From NCBI GenBank assembly GCA_934292805.1, contig CAKQXQ010000026.1, forward strand, positions 1 through 28,997: DNA of 28,997 bases. The letters run 5' to 3'. This document shows, piece after piece, positions 24,081 through 28,997 of this stretch. Every line of letters begins with the position of its first letter. Positions within the stretch are counted from its first letter, which is position 1. A program made the translations under genes and the position numbers. The notes below the pieces were generated by a model, which made no database searches, was not told the origin of the DNA, and was given only the letters and a program-made list of their open reading frames with translations. The DNA is from an uncultured Roseburia sp. (GTDB lineage Bacteria > Bacillota > Clostridia > Lachnospirales > Lachnospiraceae).

Positions 24081-24170
24081 ATGGTTTCAGGGAATGACTT
24101 ATTTACTTTCATCATTATGCTAATGGCGACTCTCACTTACATAGATACCCACAGAAAACGTAAGAAATAG
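24081..24170 (+). CDS. Toxin-like hydrophobic peptide (holin-like/TxpA-like)
   Basis: A 29-residue peptide with a short polar start (MVSGND), one membrane segment (LFTFIIMLMATLTYI) and a strongly basic tail (DTHRKRKK). This is the build of 'putative holin-like toxin' and TxpA/BsrG type I toxins, which insert in the membrane and are kept silent by an antisense RNA. AAAGG lies 9 bases before the ATG at 24081; an ATG three codons earlier is too close to that site. The stop codon sits at the base of a hairpin, and a consensus promoter on the other strand fires toward this 3' end. No sequence identity to a named toxin is claimed. Confidence 0.6.
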   Translation: MVSGNDLFTFIIMLMATLTYIDTHRKRKK

Positions 24171-24206
24171 CCGTCCTGCTCTCTGGTAAAGTTTAGGAAC
24201 GGCTAT
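24167..24206. terminator. Hairpin at the 3' end of the toxin-like gene
   Basis: ATAGCCGT (24167-24174) pairs with ACGGCTAT (24199-24206), extended by CCT/AGG with one bulge. It begins in the stop codon region. The tail on the minus strand is TTCTTACGTTTT and on the plus strand is not T-rich, so it may act mainly as terminator of the antisense RNA or as an interaction site. Confidence 0.5.
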
Positions 24207-24273
24207 CTCTTGATAACTTAGTATTAAATTCGCCGGGTCGGGTGAAGTGCACTCACCTTCCGGCTACCTCGTC
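24167..24273 (-). ncRNA. Predicted antisense RNA to the toxin-like mRNA
   Basis: A consensus minus-strand promoter would start a transcript near 24273 that runs into the 3' end of the toxin-like gene. Just inside the start it can fold GCCGG-AA-GGTGA-GTGCACT-TCACC-CGAC-CCGGC, and it then covers the hairpin overlapping the toxin stop codon. About 107 bases long if it ends at that hairpin. Convergent 3' overlap is the arrangement of the txpA/ratA pair in Bacillus subtilis. Confidence 0.5.
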
Positions 24274-24279
24274 AAGTAC

Positions 24280-24308
24280 ACTATATGTCACTTATTTATT
24301 TTTGTCAA
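24280..24308 (-). promoter_or_regulatory. Promoter of the predicted antisense RNA
   Basis: TTGACA (24308-24303) and TATAGT (24285-24280) on the minus strand are 17 bases apart. There is no open reading frame of note downstream before the toxin 3' end, which supports a non-coding transcript. Confidence 0.65.
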
Positions 24309-24317
24309 ACTCTCTTC

Positions 24318-24425
24318 TTATAAAGCAGCTACATCGCCTGTATTTTCTGGTATTGTCGTGACAAATTTACTAGGATTCAATATATCAACCCCAGTGATAT
24401 TGGGAACACATTTTTTCTTGCACAA
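24318..24425 (-). other. Short open frame with the CKK/LNPSK module (copy 2)
   Basis: From a TTG at 24425 the minus strand encodes 35 residues: CKKKCVPNITGVDILNPSKF, then VTTIPENTGDVAAL and a stop. The first part parallels CKKISYNITKGDTLNPSKL in the zinc-ribbon remnant at 23041-23255, while the ends differ. There is no good ribosome binding site, and it starts right after the stop of the gene at 24432. It could be the 3' remnant of a longer gene or a readthrough tail. Confidence 0.4.
24366..24402. repeat. Diverged repeat, copy 2 of 2
   Basis: Counterpart of 23193-23229, in the same orientation 1.17 kb away. It is identical over TTTACTAGGATTCAAT and then drifts, with several changes at silent codon positions of the shared minus-strand frame. 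Confidence 0.75.
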
Positions 24426-24431
24426 CTAATT

Positions 24432-24836
24432 CTAATTGCCATCTGTAATTTTCTGTATACGCGGCATGTACTTATTTGCTAGTCTTGTATGTACTATCGT
24501 TCTTTTTCCGTCAAGGTGCTTGCTATCTGGTGGAGGTATCTCTTTTTCCATTTTTGTAATTTCATCTTCCCACTCATCGGTTATTACCTTTATTCTATCT
24601 TTTTGATCTTGAGTCAAAACTTTTTCTCGCATATTCTCTGTGTTCAAGACTTTCGTGATTTTATGAACAAACTCATCATTCAACCGGATATTATACTTCT
24701 CAAAGTGATAAATATCTCTTTCATCCCACATAAATTCTCCATCTGTATAATAGATTAAGGGAATTGCAGTATCTTTACCATTTATCTCATCGCATATCTT
24801 GCATGGGCAAACTATATTTTCTTCGAATGATCTCAT
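24432..24836 (-). CDS. Uncharacterised 134-residue protein
   Basis: I do not recognise this protein. It has an N-terminal cysteine cluster (C10, C12, C15 in VCPCKICDE), an aromatic-acidic middle (GEFMWDERDIYHFEKYN) and a highly charged helical stretch (DEWEDEITKMEKEIPPPD), with no membrane segment. The ATG at 24836 lacks a clear ribosome binding site, so the start is uncertain or the gene may be a remnant. It lies 82 bases downstream of the MFS gene, on the same strand, at the edge of the accessory patch. A role as a mobile-element cargo or immunity-type protein is possible but unsupported. Confidence 0.5.
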   Translation of the reverse strand: MRSFEENIVCPCKICDEINGKDTAIPLIYYTDGEFMWDERDIYHFEKYNIRLNDEFVHKITKVLNTENMREKVLTQDQKDRIKVITDEWEDEITKMEKEIPPPDSKHLDGKRTIVHTRLANKYMPRIQKITDGN

Positions 24837-24918
24837 GTATTTTAATACGCATTCTTTTTAATGGTTAATCCTGCTGCCATTTTAACATCCGGATGAATTT
24901 CGGGTTCTGTTAAAATAT

Positions 24919-26064
24919 CTATTTTCTCTCTAATTTTTCATGCATGAACACCATCAGTACAAGTAAAATCAGCAAATACAATGGCAGTAACCTGATTGAT
25001 ATATGATTCGCAATCAGACCAAATAGCGGTGGCATCAAGCATGTCCCAATATATGCACTTGCCATTTGTACACCAATTATTGCCTGTGAACGTTCTGCAC
25101 CAAAGTGCTCCGGTGTGGAATGGATAATGCAAGGATACACCGGTGCACATCCCAATCCGATCAAAGAAAAACCAATTAAGGACACCGTTCTCCCAAATGG
25201 AAGCAGCATTATGATGATGCCTGCCAGAATAATGCCCTGTCCCATACGGATCATCTGACTGTCTTTTAATTTCATGGCAATAAATCCATTAATTCCACGT
25301 CCAATAGTAATACCAATGCAAAACATCCCGGCAAAAGAAGCAGCAATTTTTGCATCTACACCTTTTGCCAGATTCAAATAACTGCTTGCCCAAAGCATCG
25401 TTGTCTGCTCTACTGCACAATAGCAAAAGAAGCATACCATGATTGCTTTTGCACCCGGAATTGCAAGAATTTCTCTTAGCGTAAGGGCCTTTCTATTCCC
25501 TTTTTCATCAGCTGACAAGGCTTGCTTTTTCCATTTTGGAAGACTAAATATCAAAACTGCAGTAAGTAAAATCTGCAGTATCGAAATAATCCGGTATCCT
25601 GTATTCCATGCAGCACCACCTGTGAGTACAGCACCCATAATGTATGGTCCGAGTGTTGCACCTATTCCCCACATACAATGCAGCCAGCTCATATGTTTGC
25701 TGGCGTAGTGAAGTGCAACATAGTTATTTAACGAAGCATCTACGCTGCCGGCACCAAGACCATAAGGAATTGCCCACAGACACAGTAAAACAAAACTATG
25801 ACTGATAGAAAATCCCCACAAAGCCAGTGCTGTAATCCCAACGCTTGCTGCTGTCACTTTTCCTGTTCCAAATCTTCTTGTGAGCCAGTCACTTTGCAGG
25901 CTGGAAATAATAGTTCCCAATGCTATGATCATTGAAATCACTCCTGCATATGACACCGGAACCTGGAATTCCGGATACATATTCGGCCACGCTGCACCAA
26001 GCAGGGCATCCGGAAGTCCAAGACTGATAAATGAAAGATAAATAATTCCTAATAAGAAGCTCAT
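24919..26064 (-). CDS. MFS transporter
   Basis: A 381-residue membrane protein with about 12 hydrophobic segments in two halves. The motif-A-like loop DWLTRRFGTGKVTA follows the second helix (about residue 60), and GRGINGFIAMKLKD is its counterpart in the second half; ALWGFSISHSFVLL and GLGAGSVDASLNNYV lie between. The layout resembles the sugar/FucP-like and related small-solute MFS groups more than drug exporters, but the substrate cannot be read from sequence. The ATG at 26064 has AGGAGAA at ideal spacing. It stands 51 bases downstream of the unknown gene at 26116, probably in one transcript. Confidence 0.9.
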   Translation of the reverse strand: MSFLLGIIYLSFISLGLPDALLGAAWPNMYPEFQVPVSYAGVISMIIALGTIISSLQSDWLTRRFGTGKVTAASVGITALALWGFSISHSFVLLCLWAIPYGLGAGSVDASLNNYVALHYASKHMSWLHCMWGIGATLGPYIMGAVLTGGAAWNTGYRIISILQILLTAVLIFSLPKWKKQALSADEKGNRKALTLREILAIPGAKAIMVCFFCYCAVEQTTMLWASSYLNLAKGVDAKIAASFAGMFCIGITIGRGINGFIAMKLKDSQMIRMGQGIILAGIIIMLLPFGRTVSLIGFSLIGLGCAPVYPCIIHSTPEHFGAERSQAIIGVQMASAYIGTCLMPPLFGLIANHISIRLLPLYLLILLVLMVFMHEKLERK

Positions 26065-26115
26065 GTCATTCTCCTGTCTTTTCTTTGTATATTATAAACA
26101 TTTATTCCGAATTCC

Positions 26116-26859
26116 CTACTCATTCACTTCATACAGATAACTGTTCCCCTGTTTTCCGACACGCATCACAATCTGCAAATCTGTCAGGAGCAGCAGTATC
26201 GTCTGTGCCAGCCGGACCTGGATTTTCGCAGCTTTCGCAAAGTCCCTTGTTGTAAATTGCTCCGGCAGATCATAAGGAACAAACTGCATATAGTCTTCTT
26301 TCCGGTCAATGCAGACCTCTTTTTCGAACTTCACAGGAATGCGGTCATACCGTTCGCTTCCTTTTTTCTTATCCCTGCTCCATCCATTTAAAAGCCGGTA
26401 TTCCTCCATATCGATCAGTGCAATTTTAAGATGCAGATTGGGATCTGATAAATACGGACGGATTTTATAAAGCTCAGGGAATGCCTGATAGGCATTCCCT
26501 GTTTTCGGTGATTTTCGTTTTGGTGAAGTTTCCCCTGTTTCTTCATCAATCCATGACAGCCACTTAATGTGCGGGATTGGATAAACGATTGTAACCGGGT
26601 AAAGCGGCAGAAATGCATCCAGTTTTTTCCGCATTTTATGAAATGCCCTGGTCTGTATCTCTATGATCTCCTGACCGGTATAAATATCTGCCACATAATT
26701 CTCAATCGGGATCTCATGCGTATCTGTATCCGGTGCATAATAATTCTTTAACACCGCATGGATCGTTTTTTCAGATAAAGTACCTATCCCCTGTCGCTGT
26801 CTTTGTATCCCTATTATTTTATTTTTCGTACACTCAAACAGCTCCTCGTTGATACACAC
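26116..26859 (-). CDS. Unknown protein, possible PD-(D/E)XK core plus C-terminal winged helix
   Basis: A 247-residue cytoplasmic protein I cannot name. Residues 28-90 look like the core of the PD-(D/E)XK nuclease fold: a helix with Glu30, a strand NYVADIY with Asp58, a strand EIIEIQT with Glu67 and Gln69, then a helix RAFHKMRKKLDAFL and a strand VTIVYPI. The E...D...ExQ pattern is the usual metal-site variant. Residues about 200-247 (TTRDFAKAAKIQVRLAQTIL and a beta pair ending YEVNE) look like a winged helix. The GTG at 26859 with AAAGGG six bases before it is the start. It lies 49 bases after the decarboxylase gene. A perfect 11-bp hairpin is inside the coding region. Confidence 0.7.
   Translation of the reverse strand: MCINEELFECTKNKIIGIQRQRQGIGTLSEKTIHAVLKNYYAPDTDTHEIPIENYVADIYTGQEIIEIQTRAFHKMRKKLDAFLPLYPVTIVYPIPHIKWLSWIDEETGETSPKRKSPKTGNAYQAFPELYKIRPYLSDPNLHLKIALIDMEEYRLLNGWSRDKKKGSERYDRIPVKFEKEVCIDRKEDYMQFVPYDLPEQFTTRDFAKAAKIQVRLAQTILLLLTDLQIVMRVGKQGNSYLYEVNE
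26475..26501. repeat. Perfect inverted repeat inside a coding region
   Basis: CAGGGAATGCC (26475-26485) and GGCATTCCCTG (26491-26501) pair without mismatch around a five-base loop. It lies within the gene at 26116 (residues around TGNAYQAFPE), so its meaning is unclear. Confidence 0.7.
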
Positions 26860-26908
26860 TTTATTCCCTTTCCCATGAATGTGAACATCAAAAATATACT
26901 CTCTGATT

Positions 26909-28189
26909 TTATTTCTCCGGATGTTTCATATCTTTTAAAATATCAAAACAATCGAACGTTGCAAAGTAGTCATCCGGTGTCTCTGCACGACGGATCAGCT
27001 GTGCAACCCCATCTTCCTTCAAAAGAATTTCCGCAGAGCGAAGCCTTCCGTTATAGTTATAGCCCATAGAAAATCCATGTGCTCCGGTATCATGAATCAC
27101 AAGCAGATCTCCCATATCAATCTTTGGAAGCATCCGGTCTATTGCAAATTTGTCACAGTTTTCACAAAGTGAACCTGTGATATCATATTTATGATCGCAT
27201 GGTTCATTTTCTTTTCCCATAACTGTAATATGATGATAAGCTCCATAAATAGCCGGTCTCATAAGATTTGCTGCACATGCATCCACACCTATGTATTCTT
27301 TATAAGTATGTTTCTCATGGATTGCTCTGGTCACAAGACATCCATAAGGTCCTAACATGAAACGACCCATCTCTGAGTAAATGGAGATATCGCCAAGTCC
27401 TGCCGGAACTAAAATCTCTTCAAACGCCTCTCTTACACCTTCCCCGATCACGCGGATATCATTTGGTGTCTGATCCGGACGATAAGGGATACCTACGCCG
27501 CCTGAGAGATTGATGAACTTAATATCACAGCCTGTTTTATCACGGAGTTCCACAACAAGCTCGAACAGCTGGCGGGCAAGCTTTGGATAGTATTCATTTG
27601 TCACTGTATTACTTGCAAGGAAGGCATGAATTCCAAAATATTTTGCACCTTTTTCTTTTAAAATTTTAAATCCTTCAATAATTTGTTCGTGCGTGAATCC
27701 GTATTTGGCATCACCTGGGTTGTCCATAATCCCATTACTCATTTTGAATACGCCACCCGGATTGTAACGACAGCTGATCGTCTCCGGAATATGTCCGATC
27801 GTCTGTTCCAGAAAATCAATATGTGTAAAATCATCCAGATTAATGATCGCACCGAGTTCGTCTGCGAATGCAAATTCTTCCGCCGGTGTATCATTGGAAG
27901 AAAACATAATATGTGATCCGTCAAATCCCTGGGAATCTGCCAGCATCAGTTCAGTTAAGGAAGAGCAGTCACAGCCACAGTCGTACTCTTTTAAAATATT
28001 TAAAATAAATGGATTTGGTGTAGCCTTTACTGCAAAATATTCACGGAATCCCGGATTCCACGCAAATGCCTCTTTCACAGCCTTTGCATTTTCACGGATT
28101 CCCTTTTCATCATATAAATGAAATGGTGTCGGATATTTTTTCACGATCTCATCTAACTGTTCCTTTGTTACAAATGGTTTCTTTTCCAT
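26909..28189 (-). CDS. lysA: Diaminopimelate decarboxylase family enzyme
   Basis: A 426-residue PLP-dependent fold-III decarboxylase. The family converts meso-diaminopimelate to lysine. Recognisable sites are the PLP-binding lysine in EYFAVKATP (about residue 50), the glycine-rich phosphate loop NLSGGVGIPY, the SEMGRFM segment, the catalytic-type cysteine in GSLCENCDKFA, and the closing HDTGAHGFSMGYNYNGRLR. Spacing and length fit LysA, though related decarboxylases of other carboxylated amines share these motifs. I choose the ATG at 28189, which has AAGGTGA upstream; an ATG at 28243 would overlap the MarR gene. It starts 28 bases after the MarR stop, so the two are one transcription unit. Confidence 0.87.
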   Translation of the reverse strand: MEKKPFVTKEQLDEIVKKYPTPFHLYDEKGIRENAKAVKEAFAWNPGFREYFAVKATPNPFILNILKEYDCGCDCSSLTELMLADSQGFDGSHIMFSSNDTPAEEFAFADELGAIINLDDFTHIDFLEQTIGHIPETISCRYNPGGVFKMSNGIMDNPGDAKYGFTHEQIIEGFKILKEKGAKYFGIHAFLASNTVTNEYYPKLARQLFELVVELRDKTGCDIKFINLSGGVGIPYRPDQTPNDIRVIGEGVREAFEEILVPAGLGDISIYSEMGRFMLGPYGCLVTRAIHEKHTYKEYIGVDACAANLMRPAIYGAYHHITVMGKENEPCDHKYDITGSLCENCDKFAIDRMLPKIDMGDLLVIHDTGAHGFSMGYNYNGRLRSAEILLKEDGVAQLIRRAETPDDYFATFDCFDILKDMKHPEK

Positions 28190-28217
28190 ATTTTCTGTCA
28201 CCTTTCTCTTGAATGCA

Positions 28218-28691
28218 TTACACTTCCCTGTTGTCTGCAACATATTTCTCTATCTGTTCATCAAGATATACATTAAATTCCTGCATGAATTTTAAAAGTA
28301 TCTCTGTTTCTTCTTTTGAATAGCGTGACAGGAATTGTGTGTCACGTTTTTCCCACTGCTTATGACGCTTTTCATGTTCTTTAAAAAGAACTTTTCCGGA
28401 ATCTGTCAGTTTAAAATATACTTCTTTCTTATTTGTTTCCAGTGTATATTTCTCAATCAGCCCTTTTTTCAGCAATTTCTTAGTCATCTTGCTGATCGCA
28501 CCACGCGTCATCTGCATCTGTTCTGCAATCTTGGTAACATTCGGAAGCTCCAGTCTTCCGATATTGTCAATACAATGTGTCTCTGAATATCCATATTCAT
28601 CCAGGCACTGGCTTTCTGTCAATTTGGAAAGCATATCCTGGTGTTCCAGCATCAGAGAAATTTCTTTTAACAGCTTTTGTTGTTCTTTCAT
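28218..28691 (-). CDS. MarR family transcription regulator
   Basis: A 157-residue winged-helix regulator. The DNA-binding part is visible as LPNVTKIAEQMQMTRGAISKMTKKLLKKGLIEKY (helix-turn-helix about residues 50-85), followed by a wing with KEVYFKLTDSGK and a helical dimerisation end. MarR proteins repress nearby genes and let go on binding small molecules. The ATG at 28691 has AGAGGG seven bases upstream; an in-frame ATG at 28772 lies upstream of the promoter -10 and cannot be the start. It shares a transcript with the decarboxylase gene, and its promoter holds an inverted repeat, so it likely regulates itself and that enzyme. Confidence 0.92.
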   Translation of the reverse strand: MKEQQKLLKEISLMLEHQDMLSKLTESQCLDEYGYSETHCIDNIGRLELPNVTKIAEQMQMTRGAISKMTKKLLKKGLIEKYTLETNKKEVYFKLTDSGKVLFKEHEKRHKQWEKRDTQFLSRYSKEETEILLKFMQEFNVYLDEQIEKYVADNREV

Positions 28692-28734
28692 TCTTCTGCC
28701 CTCTTTTGTTTCCTTGTCAACATTTGCTGTATCC

Positions 28735-28763
28735 AATATAACGCACTGACAATTTTGTGTCAA
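28735..28763 (-). promoter_or_regulatory. Promoter and candidate operator of the marR-decarboxylase unit
   Basis: TTGACA (28763-28758) and TATATT (28740-28735) on the minus strand are 17 bases apart. The -35 box is part of the inverted repeat TGACA-N6-TGTCA, a reasonable MarR operator. A further TTGACA lies between the -10 box and the ATG. Confidence 0.75.
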
Positions 28764-28845
28764 TGTCTCCAACGCAAATTTTTTCTTATTAAATATGCTT
28801 TAAAAAAGTCTTTAAAAAAGTTTCTCAGTTGAATAAAAAAATTGA

Positions 28846-28874
28846 TTGACATTTTACCAAAATTCGCATATAAT
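28846..28874 (+). promoter_or_regulatory. Perfect consensus promoter on the plus strand
   Basis: TTGACA (28846-28851), a 17-base spacer and TATAAT (28869-28874). It is divergent from the marR promoter and points to the right end of the window. Confidence 0.75.
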
Positions 28875-28880
28875 CTCTAC

Positions 28881-28942
28881 GAAGAAACGAAGTTTACAAC
28901 CGTATGGCTCATTGCCTAAGCGGGCTGCTCGTTTCTTTTTTT
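28881..28942 (+). ncRNA. Candidate short terminated RNA
   Basis: Transcription from the perfect promoter would start near 28881. AGAAACGA (28883-28890) pairs perfectly with TCGTTTCT (28929-28936), followed by a T-run to 28942, so the entire 60-base RNA is closed by one stem that also acts as terminator. Inside, CCG-UAU-GGC-UCAUU-GCC-UAAG-CGG can form a second hairpin. I do not recognise it as a known riboswitch. It could be an attenuator for a gene beyond the window or an antisense RNA to the minus-strand gene end that it overlaps. Confidence 0.45.
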
Positions 28943-28997
28943 GTGCGCACAAAATCATATAAATATAATTTTCCATCCTCATCTCTTCTTACAAGCA
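28909..28997 (-). CDS. C-terminus of a phage/mobile-element-like protein (5' end beyond the window)
   Basis: The last 28 codons of an open frame enter from the right edge and stop at a TGA at 28909-28911. The end, DEDGKLYLYDFVRTKKETSS then PLRQ, resembles the C-terminal 'D G K L Y L Y D ... K K E T' ends of large phage or conjugative-element proteins such as MuF-like or LPD/barrel-nuclease fusions. With so few residues this is a tentative reading. It would mean that another mobile element starts at the right edge of the window. Confidence 0.45.
   Translation of the reverse strand, partial: LVRRDEDGKLYLYDFVRTKKETSSPLRQ

Larger units (their letters stand above)
21719..24430. mobile_element. 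Decayed prophage or mobile-element patch beside tRNA-Leu
   Basis: This stretch contains a phage-type holin and amidase, a broken Cys-rich zinc-ribbon gene, a fragment of a phage minor capsid protein, a possible immunity protein, a toxin-like peptide and many short, out-of-frame scraps. Gene density is lower and the DNA more AT-rich than in the neighbouring core operons. I found no integrase and no second copy of the tRNA 3' end, so the boundaries are estimates. Confidence 0.5.

Noticed and set aside
23982..24170. Longer 62-residue form of the toxin-like peptide
   Set aside because: The ATG at 23982 has no ribosome binding site, while AAAGG at 24077 region fits the ATG at 24081 and gives a typical toxin length.
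22975..24430. Possible CRISPR array or tandem repeat region
   Set aside because: Only two diverged copies of one 37-base stretch are present, 1.17 kb apart and coding; there is no regular spacing.
21719..24430. Second attachment site copying the tRNA-Leu 3' end
   Set aside because: I looked for GTTCAAGTCCCATTTCCTGC-like sequence downstream and found none in the window.
24837..24918. Short open frame ending in VKMAAGLTIKKNAY between the MFS gene and the gene at 24432
   Set aside because: About 30 codons overlapping the end of the MFS gene, no start or ribosome binding site and no secure family match.

Overview
This is a low-GC Firmicute chromosome segment, most likely from the gut family Lachnospiraceae. 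The evidence is the ackA-yceD order, an archaeal-type IMP cyclohydrolase beside a stand-alone AICAR formyltransferase, the ACT/DUF711 pair, a polA-coaE-walJ cluster and near-perfect sigma-A promoters. The genus cannot be fixed by eye. Almost all genes lie on the minus strand.

Bases 1-21100 are mostly ordinary core genome. In order they hold the start of yceD/DUF177, acetate kinase (ackA) and, divergently, tmcAL, a tRNA-Met cytidine acetate ligase. Next come the two-gene end of purine synthesis (purO-type cyclohydrolase, then AICAR formyltransferase), the ACT-DUF711 pair, and polA-coaE-walJ. A likely six-gene envelope run follows, transcribed DUF975 > LtaS-like synthase > YfhO-like membrane protein > FlK-like thioesterase > YbgC/FadM-like thioesterase > Xaa-Pro aminopeptidase, closing at a terminator near 11700. 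An orphan plus-strand gene (19687-20703) has its own promoter. An XRE regulator with a small unknown partner lies downstream of a perfect palindromic operator.

Bases 21636-24430 are an accessory patch next to a tRNA-Leu(CAA) gene. I read it as a decayed prophage or mobile element. It holds a holin-amidase lysis pair, a frameshifted Cys-rich KTR-type zinc ribbon, a scrap of phage minor capsid protein, a small possible immunity protein, and two diverged copies of a short coding module. It also holds what I think is the best find: a 29-residue hydrophobic, basic-tailed peptide gene (24081-24170) faced by a convergent consensus promoter. That promoter should make an antisense RNA over the 3' end of the peptide gene, the layout of a txpA/ratA-like type I toxin-antitoxin module.

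Bases 24432-28691 carry an unknown protein, an MFS transporter, an unknown protein with a possible PD-(D/E)XK core and C-terminal winged helix, a diaminopimelate-decarboxylase-family enzyme, and a MarR regulator with a consensus promoter and a candidate operator. The last 90 bases encode the C-terminus of a phage/mobile-element-like protein on the minus strand. A perfect plus-strand promoter followed by a hairpin and T-run points at its 3' end, a second possible antisense RNA.
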